Origin: Streptomyces sp. NBC_00464
GTDB taxonomy: Bacteria; Actinomycetota; Actinomycetes; Streptomycetales; Streptomycetaceae
Assembly (NCBI RefSeq): GCF_036013915.1
Contig: NZ_CP107899.1
Coordinates: forward strand, 6,076,001 to 6,140,000
Reading direction: 5' to 3'
DNA: 64,000 bases
Shown here: positions 46,761 to 55,948 of the stretch, piece by piece
How the letters are laid out: each line of letters opens with the position of its first letter
How positions within the stretch are numbered: the stretch's first letter is position 1
Program-made: the position numbers and the translations under genes
The notes under the pieces: model-generated
What the model saw: the letters and a program-made list of their open reading frames with translations, nothing else
Told to the model about the DNA's origin: nothing
Databases searched by the model: none

Positions 46761-47006
46761 GTGTTGTGGGGAAAGAAGAAGGAAGAGGGCGGCTTGCCGA
46801 GGCTCCCGCGGAGCGTGGATCCGCGGCGAGCCCGTGCCCTCCCGGTTCCGGCCGAGGCACAGGACGACGCGCGCATGTTCATGCTGGGTGGTGACACCAT
46901 CCGGGCGGTCAAGGTGATTGTGGACGCGACGGGCTACGACCTGCGCCAGGCCAGGGACATCGTGTACGCGCTGGTCTACGACATCGAGGTGCCGAAGGGG
47001 AACTGA
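46761..47006 (+). CDS. Small protein with ribosomal L7/L12 C-terminal-like domain
   Basis: The 81-residue protein starts at a GTG after GGGAGACCCAAG; a TTG follows at once. The last 40 residues, IRAVKVIVDATGYDLRQARD, follow the L7/L12 C-terminal pattern (IK.IR..TGLGL.EAKDLV). The N-terminus is basic and Pro/Arg-rich. It is stand-alone, not beside ribosomal genes. It could bind translation GTPases or be an unrelated user of the same fold. Confidence 0.65.
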   Translation: MLWGKKKEEGGLPRLPRSVDPRRARALPVPAEAQDDARMFMLGGDTIRAVKVIVDATGYDLRQARDIVYALVYDIEVPKGN

Positions 47007-47101
47007 GCCACGTCGTTCTGCCTGCCTGCCGGTCCGCCCGTCGGGCGGCCGATTCGGCGGTCGCCAAGGGGGCGGCGGGAGGGCCCGTTACGGTGACGAG
47101 C

Positions 47102-47690
47102 ATGTCTGACACCGCCTTCTGGACCCTGCCACCCGGCCGCGAAACCCGGGGCAGTGGCAGCCGTTACGAACTCACCGTTCTCCAGAGGCCGTTCACAGGC
47201 TCGGTCGGCGAGCTCCCGCCCAACGACGTCGAGTGTGCGGTGGAGTGCGTCCGCTCCCTGGGGGCGATCGACGACGTGATCGAAGACTCGGCCCCCGTTA
47301 GCGGAGCGACATGGTCACGGTCGCCGAGAGGGCCGATCTGGACATCGTCCAGGTGGGGGTGTGGGGAAACGGCATGTCGGTCTCCGATCCGGCGTTCGCG
47401 GACGACGGCAACGACATGCCCCCCCACCCCCACTCCCACGAAGCCCGGTCCCGCGCCGAGCGGACCGGGTGACGGCGCGTCGGCCCCGGCCCCGGCCCCG
47501 TCCGGTCCTGGCGGGAACACCCCGCCGCCGGCGAACAGGCCGGACCCGGACGGCGGCCTCGCCGACACCGGATCCGGCACCCCGACCGGGATGATCTCCG
47601 GCATCGCCGCAGCGGTCGTCGCCGCAGGCGTCAGGGCGCCACCGGCTGACCGACCGGCGGTCGTGCGCACGCCTGACACGGACACGATGA
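47102..47690 (+). pseudogene. Frameshifted remnant(s) of a LAxTG sortase-anchored surface protein
   Basis: The first part encodes SDTAFWTLPPGRETRGSG and continues to about 47300. From 47311 a second frame reads MVTVAERADLDIVQVGVWG. At a run of seven C (47419-47425) coding sense moves to a third piece: a Pro/Gly-rich spacer, then GGLADTGSGTPTGMISGIAA, a LAxTG sorting signal with the start of a membrane helix. The helix lacks its basic tail. Removing one C from the run would join pieces two and three. Either a true pseudogene or, in part, a homopolymer error. Confidence 0.5.
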
Positions 47691-47722
47691 GCCTCCCCCT
47701 CGAAAGGAGGGGGAGGCTCATC
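47686..47722. terminator. Hairpin terminator between remnant and kinase
   Basis: A perfect inverted repeat of 14-15 bp (47686-47700 with 47708-47722) around CGAAAGG. It lies 27 bp past the kinase stop on the minus strand and can act both ways. Confidence 0.75.
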
Positions 47723-47748
47723 CCGGTCCGGAAGCATGCGCCGCGGGG

Positions 47749-49971
47749 TCAGCCCGACTTCGGCGGCTTCTGCGTGTCGAAGGCGAAGAGCGTGTTCCTG
47801 TCCGCGGCCACGATCAACGCACGCCCCACGACGGTCACACGCGGGCTCGCGCCCTCCTCGCCCGTCAGCCCCTCCGCCTGCGGGTCCGTCGCCCACAGGG
47901 AGGTGCCGTCCTGCGGCGACAGCGCGACGACCCGGCCGGTGGCCGAGCTGAAGTACACCGCGCCGGCTCCCGCCGCAGGACCGGACGCGCCCTCCACGGA
48001 CGTCTGCCGCGACCACTTCTCCCGGCCGGTCGCGGGGTCGATCGCCGTGATGCGACCGGTCTGCCCGCTCACGTAGACGGTGCCGTCCGCCATACCCGGC
48101 GTCCCCGCGTACGTCTTGGCCAGCGGGAAGTGCGTGACCTTCCGCGAGGCGGGATCGACCCGCGTCACCGCGTCGTAGCCGGCCAGCGCCGGTCCCTCCA
48201 TGTGCTCCCGGAGGAGTACGAGTCTGCCGTCGTCGTCGACGCCCGCCGGTACGGCAGGGCCGTCGACGGTGATGGGCCTGCCCAGTGCCCCCGAAGCGCG
48301 GTCGACCGTGGACAGGGTGGGGTGGCGTACCTCCGAGCCGTCCACCTCCGCATTCGTCGCGCACATCGCCAAGAGCTGCGCCCCCACCGGGACGGCGGCG
48401 CACTGCGTGCCCGCGGGGAACGGCGTCGTCCAGGTGACCTCACCGCTGTGCGCGTCCCGGGCCTCGAAGCGGGAGTTGGAGGCGTCGACCGTCACGACGG
48501 AGGAGCCGACCACGACGGCGTCCTGAGTGCGGCCCGTGACGGCGGTCGACTGGGCGCCGGACGGTACGGACCACAGCTCCCGGCCGTTGCCCGCGTCGAG
48601 CGCCACCACTTCGCTGGGAGGGCCCTGCGGGGCGTCCTGGTCGGCGAAGCGGTAACCGAGCACCGTGTCGTCGGTGGCGCCCACCAGGTGCATGCCCTGG
48701 ACCGGGACGCCGGGGCTCTTCGCCGTCCACACCCGCGAGCCGTCCAGCGCACTGATCCGGGTCGCGACGACACCGCCGCCCCCGCAGAACAGGGCATTGC
48801 CGCGCGCGACGCACCTCAGCTCGTCGGGGATGTCCGCGCGACCACCCGCCACAGTCGTGTGCCACGGCACGAAGCCGTCCGGAAGGGCGGCACCCGGCGC
48901 CGCGACGCTGTTGCCTTCGGCGTCACTGTTCCCGCCGAGGCCGCCGGGCTCCAGCGCGGCCACCCCGCCGCCGATCGCTGCCACGGCGACCGCGGCCGCG
49001 AGCACGGGACGCCAACGGCGGCGCAGACGGCGGCCGATGGAGGTGTCGGTGTTCCCCGGGCCCGGGGTGCCGGTGGCCGGGCCGGCAGGCGTCACGAGGT
49101 GATGCTGGGTGCTCATGTCGCGGGTGCGGCTCGTGCCTGCCCCGTCCGAGGCGGTCCCGCCGAGGTCGGTGGGCAGGTCCCGCAGCAGCACGAGGAGTTC
49201 GTCCGCCGTGGGGCGGCCCTCGGGTTCCTTGGCCAGGCACGCCTCGACCACCGCGCGCAGAGCCCCCGGAACGGCATCGAGCGACGGCTCCTCGTGCACC
49301 ACCTGATATGCCGTCATATACGGGCTGTCCGCGTCGAAAGGACCGCGGCCCGTCGCTGTGTACACCAGCAGCGTCCCCAGCGAGAAGACATCGGACCGTG
49401 GCCCCACACCACGCGGCGCCTGGAGTTGTTCCGGCGACATGAAGGGCGGCGTCCCGATGACCCGCCCCGTCATGGTCAGCGTCTGCTGGTCCGTGGCACG
49501 CGAGATGCCGAAGTCGATGACGCGCGGGCCCTCGGGGGAGAGCACGACGTTCGAGGGCTTCAGATCGCGGTGGACGACCCCCACGCGGTGGATGTCGCGC
49601 AGCGCCTCCGCCAGCCCGATGGCGAGCCTTCGCAGCTCCGCCCCGTTCAACGGGCCTTCCGCGGTGATGTGCTGGGCGAGCGTGTGCCCCTCGATATAGG
49701 TCGTCGCCATCCACGGCTGCTCGGCCTCGGGGGCGGCGTCGACCACGGCGGCGGTGAACGCACCGCTCACCCGCCTTGCCGCTGCCACCTCCTGCCGGAA
49801 GCGGATGCGGAACTCCTCGTCCCCCGCGAACTGTTGGTGGATCAGTTTGATCGCGACAGGTCTTCCCGAGCTCGTACGGGCCAGAAAGACCGTGCCCATG
49901 CCACCCGAGCCGAGCCGAGCCTCCAGCGGATAACCGCCGATCTCGGCTGGATCACCTGCGCGCAGCGACAC
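47749..49971 (-). CDS. Ser/Thr protein kinase with extracellular PQQ-like beta-propeller
   Basis: The 740-residue membrane kinase starts at a GTG. The catalytic domain (residues 8-275) has the Gly loop RLGSGGMGTVF, VAIKLIHQ, the catalytic loop HRDLKPSN and DFGIS. A single membrane helix (WRPVLAAAVAVAAIGGGVAA) near residue 325 leads to an outside domain of PQQ-type repeats such as VYVSGQTGRITAIDPATGRE and VVALSPQDGTSLW. The propeller may sense an envelope ligand. Target unknown. Confidence 0.93.
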   Translation of the reverse strand: MSLRAGDPAEIGGYPLEARLGSGGMGTVFLARTSSGRPVAIKLIHQQFAGDEEFRIRFRQEVAAARRVSGAFTAAVVDAAPEAEQPWMATTYIEGHTLAQHITAEGPLNGAELRRLAIGLAEALRDIHRVGVVHRDLKPSNVVLSPEGPRVIDFGISRATDQQTLTMTGRVIGTPPFMSPEQLQAPRGVGPRSDVFSLGTLLVYTATGRGPFDADSPYMTAYQVVHEEPSLDAVPGALRAVVEACLAKEPEGRPTADELLVLLRDLPTDLGGTASDGAGTSRTRDMSTQHHLVTPAGPATGTPGPGNTDTSIGRRLRRRWRPVLAAAVAVAAIGGGVAALEPGGLGGNSDAEGNSVAAPGAALPDGFVPWHTTVAGGRADIPDELRCVARGNALFCGGGGVVATRISALDGSRVWTAKSPGVPVQGMHLVGATDDTVLGYRFADQDAPQGPPSEVVALDAGNGRELWSVPSGAQSTAVTGRTQDAVVVGSSVVTVDASNSRFEARDAHSGEVTWTTPFPAGTQCAAVPVGAQLLAMCATNAEVDGSEVRHPTLSTVDRASGALGRPITVDGPAVPAGVDDDGRLVLLREHMEGPALAGYDAVTRVDPASRKVTHFPLAKTYAGTPGMADGTVYVSGQTGRITAIDPATGREKWSRQTSVEGASGPAAGAGAVYFSSATGRVVALSPQDGTSLWATDPQAEGLTGEEGASPRVTVVGRALIVAADRNTLFAFDTQKPPKSG

Positions 49972-50117
49972 TCTTTCCGACCTCCCGTCCCCCGTGCATC
50001 TCTGCCGCCACGGGCCCGCGTACCTGTCCTGCACACAAACTAGCCGCAGGGCGGTGCGGCAGACCAAAGCGGGTGACGAACAGAGCTCCCCTTCCGCCCA
50101 GGTGCTCGTCGACCGGG

Positions 50118-50158
50118 GGCGTCCGCCGGGGGCTCCCGGCCGCCACCCGGCGGACGCC
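50118..50158 (-). terminator. Hairpin terminator after the polytopic membrane gene
   Basis: Perfect 13-bp arms (50118-50130 with 50146-50158), just 3 bp past the stop of the leftward gene at 50162. Confidence 0.7.
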
Positions 50159-50161
50159 GCG

Positions 50162-51316
50162 TCAGGCCGAGTACTGCGGCGGCACCGCGGCGGCCTCGGC
50201 GAGGACCGGGCCCAGGTTCTCGGTGCGGATCCGGCGGTCGACGTACAACAGCCCGGCCACCAGCGGCGGGAAGGTGGCCACGACCAGCTGGCTGATCAGC
50301 TGGCCGACGAGCATCGACACCACATAGCCGCTCATCGCGACGACGACCGAGGCCGGATTCGGGTCGTCGCCCAGATTCACCGAACCGACGAACCCGGAGA
50401 ACATACCGAGGAACGAGAACGGTATCTGGATCAGATAGCTCGCGACTGCCGCCATGGCGCCGGCCAGCAGGGTGATCCCGAAGATCCGCCACCAGTCCCC
50501 GCGCACCAGCAGGGACGAGCGGCGCATCGCGGAGATCGGGCCCTGGTTCTCGAAGACGACGGCCGAGGGGGCCAGGCTGAACTTCACCCAGAGCCATATC
50601 GCCAGCGGGGCCGTCGCCAGGGCGCCCAGGACGCCGATCAGGATCGTGACGACCGGCCCGCTGCCGCCGTCCATGCTGACCATGCCGATCACGAAGGCCA
50701 GGAAGCCGGCCCAGGCGAGCAGCAGCGGGATCATCGCGATCAGCCAGGTCAGCAGGACCGTCCCGATCACGGCCGGCATCCGCGACCAGGCCCGTCGCCA
50801 GACGGCGGAGAAGGTGGCCGGGCGGCCCAGGACCGCCTCCTGGAGGACCGCCGGCACGGCCGTGTACATCATGGCCGTGGAGACCGCGACGGCGATCAGG
50901 CCCACCACCGCGACCGAACCGAAGGCGATGACCAGCGGCACCCAGTCCTCCGTGCGGGGGCTCTCCTCGGAGCCGAGCGAGAGTATTCGGTCCATATGGT
51001 CCGCGACGGCCGAGTACGCGATTGCCGCAGCCGCCATGACCACGGCCAGCGCCCCGCCGTACGCGGCGGCGCCGACGCCGAACAGCTGCTTGCCGTAACG
51101 GCCCACGGTGGCGAACGCGCCGCCCAGGACGTCCCCGAGCCGCAGCGGGCCCAGGGGTATCACCCCGGGCTTCGGCGGCATCCAGCCGCCGCCCCAGCCT
51201 CCCGGGCCGGGAGGCACCCCGGGTCCTCCGTACGGCGTGCCCCCGTAGGCACCGCCGCCCCACCCCGCGTCCTGCGCCACTGCTGCTCCGTCGGTCAGTC
51301 GATCATGAACTGGCAT
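50162..51316 (-). CDS. Polytopic membrane protein with Gly/Pro-rich N-terminus
   Basis: From ATG 51316 the protein has 384 residues. Residues 15-50 are a cytosolic Gly/Pro/Trp-rich stretch (GGPGVPPGPGGWGGGWMPP); then follow six or so membrane helices in the pattern of the glycerophosphodiester-phosphodiesterase membrane-domain family. No catalytic motif is seen. The start is uncertain by up to 27 codons. It is divergent from the SMR gene. Confidence 0.75.
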   Translation of the reverse strand: MPVHDRLTDGAAVAQDAGWGGGAYGGTPYGGPGVPPGPGGWGGGWMPPKPGVIPLGPLRLGDVLGGAFATVGRYGKQLFGVGAAAYGGALAVVMAAAAIAYSAVADHMDRILSLGSEESPRTEDWVPLVIAFGSVAVVGLIAVAVSTAMMYTAVPAVLQEAVLGRPATFSAVWRRAWSRMPAVIGTVLLTWLIAMIPLLLAWAGFLAFVIGMVSMDGGSGPVVTILIGVLGALATAPLAIWLWVKFSLAPSAVVFENQGPISAMRRSSLLVRGDWWRIFGITLLAGAMAAVASYLIQIPFSFLGMFSGFVGSVNLGDDPNPASVVVAMSGYVVSMLVGQLISQLVVATFPPLVAGLLYVDRRIRTENLGPVLAEAAAVPPQYSA

Positions 51317-51379
51317 GTACTGGACGGACCACGGTAGCGCCCCAGGTGTTCTCCCGAACCCGGGTCTCGCGCAGCAGCG

Positions 51380-51399
51380 ATGCGTACACTCGTACACAT
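51380..51399. promoter_or_regulatory. Palindromic operator over the SMR promoter/start (TetR-type)
   Basis: ATGCGTAC-ACTC-GTACACAT is a 20-bp imperfect palindrome matching at 14 of its 16 arm bases. It covers a TACACT -10-like hexamer (51385-51390) and ends at the ATG of the SMR gene, implying a leaderless transcript. The TetR gene lies in the same operon. Confidence 0.55.
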
Positions 51400-51718
51400 G
51401 GGATATGGACTGCTGGCAGCGGCCATCGCGGCGGAGGTGGCCGGGACGACCGCCATGAAGTACAGCGAGGGATTCACCCGGCTGTGGCCCTCACTCGTCA
51501 CCGTCGCCGGATACCTGCTCGCCTTCTCGCTGCTCGCCCAGACCCTCAAGACGATGTCGATGGGGACGGCGTACGCGATCTGGGCCGGGATCGGAACCGC
51601 CGCCGTCGCCGTCATCGGCATGCTGTTCATGGGGGAGTCCGGCAGCCCGGTCAAGGCGGCGGGTATCGCCCTGGTCATCGCCGGTGTGGTGGTCCTCAAT
51701 CTGGGCGGAGCGCACTGA
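51398..51718 (+). CDS. SMR-family small multidrug efflux protein
   Basis: The 106-residue protein has four membrane helices. The essential Glu of the family is in AAIAAEVAGTTAMKYSEGF, and YAIWAGIGTAAVAVIGMLF is the conserved fourth-helix-preceding motif. It exports cationic compounds by proton antiport as a dimer; a guanidinium-type (Gdx) role is the alternative. An upstream ATG at 51380 is possible, but the operator covers it. Its stop overlaps the TetR start. Confidence 0.9.
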   Translation: MGYGLLAAAIAAEVAGTTAMKYSEGFTRLWPSLVTVAGYLLAFSLLAQTLKTMSMGTAYAIWAGIGTAAVAVIGMLFMGESGSPVKAAGIALVIAGVVVLNLGGAH

Positions 51719-52254
51719 TGGCGCGACGGTACGACCCCGAGCGGCGCGAGCGGATCATCGACGCGGCGATCCGGGTGGTCGGCGCGCAGGGGATCGCCGG
51801 ACTCAGCCACCGCTCCGTCGCCGCCGAGGCCGATGTGCCGCTCGGCTCGACGACGTACCACTTCGCCTCGCTCGACGAACTGCTGATCGCCGCACTGCGC
51901 CGGTCGAACGAGAACTTCGCCACGCTCATGCGCGAGAGCCGGTCCCTCGCCGATCCGAACACCGATCTCGCGACCGAACTGGCCCGGCTGATCGGGGAGT
52001 TCTTCGGCTCCGGCCGCGGCCGGGCGGAGCTGGAGTACGAGCTCTACCTCGCCGCCCTGCGCCGGCCCGCGCTGCGCCCGGTCGCCGCCGAGTGGACCGA
52101 CGACACCGCCGCACTCCTGGCGCCGCGCACCGGCCCGGCCACGGCACGGGCGCTGGTCGCGCTGATGGACGGGATCTGTCTGCAGGTCCTCCTCACCGGC
52201 GGGGTCTATGACGAGGCGTACGCACGGGAGATGCTGGCCCGGATCAGCAGCTGA
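51718..52254 (+). CDS. TetR-family transcriptional regulator
   Basis: The 178-residue protein has the N-terminal TetR helix-turn-helix (RERIIDAAIRVVGAQGIAGL, VAAEADVPLGSTTYHFASLD as parts) and a helical C-terminus with a broad ligand pocket. It overlaps the SMR gene (TGATG) and very likely represses the operon via the palindrome at 51380. Confidence 0.9.
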   Translation: MARRYDPERRERIIDAAIRVVGAQGIAGLSHRSVAAEADVPLGSTTYHFASLDELLIAALRRSNENFATLMRESRSLADPNTDLATELARLIGEFFGSGRGRAELEYELYLAALRRPALRPVAAEWTDDTAALLAPRTGPATARALVALMDGICLQVLLTGGVYDEAYAREMLARISS

Positions 52255-52352
52255 CCCCATCCCCGCGGCTCCGCCCGTGAACCCGGAAGGCCGCTCCGGG
52301 CAACAGCAGATGACACGCCTCGTGCGGAACTGCTGAAGAAGACGGAGACACC

Positions 52353-52952
52353 GTGACCGGACCACCGAGAGACGACGACGCGGCCGTGGTCACCGAGTCG
52401 CTGGAACGGCCCGAGACCTTCGCGCTGCTCTACGACCGGTACGCCGCGGACATCCACCGCTACGCCGCCCGCCGGCTCGGCGAGGGAGCCGCCGACGACA
52501 TCACCGCCGACACCTTTCTCGTCGCCTTCCGCTCCCGCGCCCGCTTCGACACCGGCCGGGAGAGCGCACGGCCCTGGCTGTACGGCATCGCGGCCAACCT
52601 CATCGGCAGACACCGCCGCACCGAGGTCAGGGCGCTGCGCGCGCTGGCCCGCACCGGAACCGACCCGGTGGCCGAGTCCTGGACCGAACGCGCCGACCAC
52701 CGGGTCAGCGCCCAGGCGGCCCACAGCCAACTCGCCGGCGCGCTCGCCGCGCTGTCCGCCGGTGACCGGAACGTACTGCTGCTGATCGCCTGGGCCGATC
52801 TCAGCTACCAGGAGGTGGCCGACGCGCTCTCCGTGCCCGTCGGCACGGTCCGCTCCCGGCTCAACCGGGCCCGTCGCAAAGTGCGCCGGGCCATGGGCTC
52901 CGATCCCACAGTCGTTACCGAAACCCTGGAGGTGGCTCATGGACACGGATGA
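52353..52952 (+). CDS. ECF-type RNA polymerase sigma factor
   Basis: The 199-residue protein has region 2 (FALLYDRYAADIHRYAARRL, DDITADTFLVAFR, PWLYGIAANLIGRHRR) and region 4 (LSYQEVADALSVPVGTVRSR and LNRARRKVRRAM). The start is a GTG after AAGACGGAGACACC. It overlaps by 14 bp the membrane-protein gene that probably acts as its regulator. Confidence 0.92.
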   Translation: MTGPPRDDDAAVVTESLERPETFALLYDRYAADIHRYAARRLGEGAADDITADTFLVAFRSRARFDTGRESARPWLYGIAANLIGRHRRTEVRALRALARTGTDPVAESWTERADHRVSAQAAHSQLAGALAALSAGDRNVLLLIAWADLSYQEVADALSVPVGTVRSRLNRARRKVRRAMGSDPTVVTETLEVAHGHG

Positions 52953-53811
52953 GATCTCGCTGGTACGTGAACTGCGCGCCGAGGCCCCCGTCCCCGACCG
53001 GGCGGCCCTGGCGGAGGGACGGCAGCGGCTGACCGAGGCCGCGGGGCGCAGCCGCCGGCTGCGTGCCGACTGGCGGCTGGCCGCGGTGGCGACCGCGGCG
53101 GCGGTCGTCATGGGAGCCCTCATCGGCACCCAGTTCATCGGCGGTGAAGAGGGTGCGCAGCAGGGGGCGGCGCCCTCCACCGTGTTCCAGCTGGGCAGCG
53201 CCGCGCAGGTGCTGCGGGACGCGGCCGGTGAGGTCGCGGACGATCCGGTACCGGCGCCGAGGGCGGGGCAGTGGGTCTACACCAAGGACCTGGAGATCCG
53301 GGCGCAGGAGGACGGCCCCGGGGAGGAGGCCGGCGGCCCCCGCGAGACCGAGCACTGGTACCGGTACGCGGACCCGGAGTTCGAGAACTGGCGCTCGGGC
53401 GACGACCACTCGGCCCGTGAGCGGTTCCAGCTGCTGGCGGCGCTGCCGTCCGACCCGGCCCAGGTGAAGGAGCGGGCCCGCGCCTTCTACCCGGGCGACG
53501 GCGAGTCCGTCGCCCGGCACGACTTCGGGGCGCTGTCGATGCTGGCGATGTCCTACCCCGCCGACCCGAAGGGGCTTGCCGAGGTCTACCGGGCGATGGC
53601 CACCGTGCCCGGCCTCAAGGCGGTGCAGACCCAGGACGCGCTGAACCGGCCGGTCATCGGAATCCGCTACCCGGGGGAGCGTGACCTGTTCCTGCTGGAC
53701 GCGCAGACCATGAGGTTCGCCGGCTGGGGCTCGCTCGACTCGCCGACCGCGGACGGTGTCAGCGCGGTGCTGAAGACCGCCCTGGTCGATGGGGAGGGGA
53801 AGCGCTCCTGA
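52939..53811 (+). CDS. CU044_5270-type membrane protein, likely partner of the sigma factor
   Basis: The 290-residue protein starts inside the sigma gene. A cytosolic segment (residues 1-45) precedes one helix (WRLAAVATAAAVVMGALIGT); the rest is outside. It matches the family found beside ECF sigma genes in actinobacteria. An anti-sigma role is plausible, but there is no zinc HxxxCxxC motif. Confidence 0.8.
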   Translation: MDTDEISLVRELRAEAPVPDRAALAEGRQRLTEAAGRSRRLRADWRLAAVATAAAVVMGALIGTQFIGGEEGAQQGAAPSTVFQLGSAAQVLRDAAGEVADDPVPAPRAGQWVYTKDLEIRAQEDGPGEEAGGPRETEHWYRYADPEFENWRSGDDHSARERFQLLAALPSDPAQVKERARAFYPGDGESVARHDFGALSMLAMSYPADPKGLAEVYRAMATVPGLKAVQTQDALNRPVIGIRYPGERDLFLLDAQTMRFAGWGSLDSPTADGVSAVLKTALVDGEGKRS

Positions 53812-53836
53812 CCGGCGGCACGTCTCGCCCGCCGAT

Positions 53837-53873
53837 CGCCGTACGGGGGACACGGGGGTGTCCCCGTACGGCG
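53837..53873 (+). terminator. Hairpin terminator after the sigma operon
   Basis: CGCCGTACGGGG pairs with CCCCGTACGGCG, extended by ACA/TGT with one bulged G. Confidence 0.75.
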
Positions 53874-53940
53874 GGCGGCGCGACGCCCGGACGCTGAGAC
53901 CGGTTGGCCCGGGCCGCCCCCGGCCGGTTAGGTTCTGGTC

Positions 53941-54930
53941 ATGACCGACACGACTTCCACCCGTACCACCGGCGCCGTCGCCGCCGGCCTCGCCACCATC
54001 GCCGGCGACGGTTCCGTTCTCGACACCTGGTTCCCCGCACCCGAGCTCACCGCCGAGCCGGGACCGGCCGGAACCGAGCGGCTCACCCCCGACCGTGCCG
54101 TCAACCTGCTCGGCGAGGGCGCCGCCAAGGCCATCGGTGTGGACGCCCGCCGCGGGGTCGAGGTCGTCGCCGTCCGCACGGTCATCGCCTCGCTCGACGA
54201 CAAGCCGCTCGACGCGCACGACGCGTACCTGCGCCTGCACCTGCTCTCGCACCGCCTCGTGCGGCCGCACGGACAGAACCTGGACGGCCTCTTCGGCCTG
54301 CTCACCAACGTGGCCTGGACCTCGCTGGGTCCGGTCGCCGTGGACGACCTGGAGCGGGTGCGGCTGAACGCCCGCGCCGAGGGCCTGCACCTCCAGGTCA
54401 CCTCGGTCGACAAGTTCCCGCGCATGACGGACTACGTCGCGCCGAAGGGTGTCCGCATCGCCGACGCCGACCGGGTGCGGCTCGGCGCGCACCTCGCGGC
54501 CGGCACCACCGTCATGCACGAGGGCTTCGTCAACTTCAACGCCGGCACCCTCGGCACCTCCATGGTCGAGGGCCGGATCTCCGCCGGTGTCGTCGTCGGG
54601 GACGGCTCCGACATCGGCGGCGGCGCCTCCACCATGGGCACGCTCTCCGGCGGCGGCAAGGAGCGCATCGTGATCGGCGAGCGCTGCCTGGTCGGTGCGG
54701 AGGCCGGTGTCGGGATCGCGCTGGGCGACGAGTGCGTCGTCGAGGCCGGTCTGTACGTCACCGCCGGTACCCGCGTCACCCTGCCGGACGGCCAGGTCGT
54801 CAAGGCCCGTGAGCTCTCCGGCGCCTCGAACATCCTCTTCCGCCGCAACTCGGTGAGCGGCGCCGTCGAGGCCCGCCCGAACAACGCGGTCTGGGGCGGC
54901 CTCAACGACGTCCTGCACAGCAACGACTAA
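53941..54930 (+). CDS. dapD: Tetrahydrodipicolinate N-succinyltransferase
   Basis: It succinylates tetrahydrodipicolinate in the lysine/diaminopimelate pathway. The 329-residue actinobacterial-type DapD has left-handed beta-helix hexapeptides: [57 protein letters not shown] and the C-terminal [17 protein letters not shown]. Its stop overlaps that of the convergent dapA paralogue. Confidence 0.95.
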   Translation: MTDTTSTRTTGAVAAGLATIAGDGSVLDTWFPAPELTAEPGPAGTERLTPDRAVNLLGEGAAKAIGVDARRGVEVVAVRTVIASLDDKPLDAHDAYLRLHLLSHRLVRPHGQNLDGLFGLLTNVAWTSLGPVAVDDLERVRLNARAEGLHLQVTSVDKFPRMTDYVAPKGVRIADADRVRLGAHLAAGTTVMHEGFVNFNAGTLGTSMVEGRISAGVVVGDGSDIGGGASTMGTLSGGGKERIVIGERCLVGAEAGVGIALGDECVVEAGLYVTAGTRVTLPDGQVVKARELSGASNILFRRNSVSGAVEARPNNAVWGGLNDVLHSND

Positions 54931-55823
54931 GCAGCAGCGGCGAGGAGTTCCTCGTACGCCCTCCGCAGCCCGTCGGACGCCTCGCGCCCGGCGGGCTGCA
55001 ACGGTTCGCGGACCGGGCCCGCGTCCAGCAGGGCCTTCACGGTCACCGTGCCCGGCAGCCCGGACGCCATCATCAGCTCCGTGAGCGGGGCCAGGATCCC
55101 GTTCAGCCGGGCCGCCCCGGCCGTGTCCCCGGCGTCGAAGGCGTCCAGCACGGCGCGCAGCGGACGGGGCGCCACATTGGCGACCGTGCTGACGTATCCC
55201 GCGCCGCCCACCGCGTACAGCGGCAGATTCAGCTCCTCGGAGCCGGAGTAGTACGCGAGCGCGGTGGCGGCGATCACCTTCGTCGCCCCCAGCAGGTCGT
55301 ACGAACAGTCCTTCACCGCCACGATGCGCGGGTGCTCCGCCAGCCGCAGCATCGTCTCCGGCTCGATGCGGGTGCCGGTGCGGCCGGGGATGTCGTACAG
55401 CATGACCGGGAGCCCGGCCGAATCGGCGACCCGCCGGAAGTGCGCCTCGACGGCGGCCTGCGGGGGCCTGCTGTAGTACGGGGTGACGACCAGCAGGCCG
55501 TCGGCGCCCGCCTGTTCCGCCTGTCTGCCCAGCTCCACGGTATGCCGGGTGTCGGCCGTCCCGACGCCCGCGACCAGCGACACGTCCGGGCCGACCGCCT
55601 GCCGCACCGCGCGTACCAGGGCCGCCTTCTCCGCGTCGGAGGTGGTCGGCGACTCACCGGTGGTGCCGCTGAGCACCAGACCGTCGCAGCCGCCGGCGAC
55701 CAGCGTCGCGGCGTGCGCGGCGGCGGCGTCCGGATCGAGGCCGCCGTCGGCGGTGAACGGCGTGACCATGGCGCAGAGGGCGCGGCCGAAGGGGCGGGGG
55801 CGGGAGGGTGCGGGCGGCGTCAT
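54927..55823 (-). CDS. Dihydrodipicolinate synthase-family protein (DapA paralogue)
   Basis: The 298-residue class I aldolase-fold protein has [14 protein letters not shown], the Tyr motif VVTPYYSRP, and the Schiff-base Lys in [10 protein letters not shown], so it should be active. N-terminal residues 1-18 are an extra Pro-rich stretch. Beside dapD it probably serves diaminopimelate synthesis, but the family also includes other pyruvate aldolases. The TAG stop shares two bases with the dapD TAA. Confidence 0.88.
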   Translation of the reverse strand: MTPPAPSRPRPFGRALCAMVTPFTADGGLDPDAAAAHAATLVAGGCDGLVLSGTTGESPTTSDAEKAALVRAVRQAVGPDVSLVAGVGTADTRHTVELGRQAEQAGADGLLVVTPYYSRPPQAAVEAHFRRVADSAGLPVMLYDIPGRTGTRIEPETMLRLAEHPRIVAVKDCSYDLLGATKVIAATALAYYSGSEELNLPLYAVGGAGYVSTVANVAPRPLRAVLDAFDAGDTAGAARLNGILAPLTELMMASGLPGTVTVKALLDAGPVREPLQPAGREASDGLRRAYEELLAAAA

Positions 55824-55948
55824 GCCCGAAGTGTCGGCCCGGCAGACCGTGAAGGTCCACTTAGTTCTTCTTCGGGTGAAGGTGAAGCAGTACTCAACTG
55901 TGGGAGGGTCGGCGAGCCCCCGGGCCCCGGGCGGCCGCCGCAGACCGG

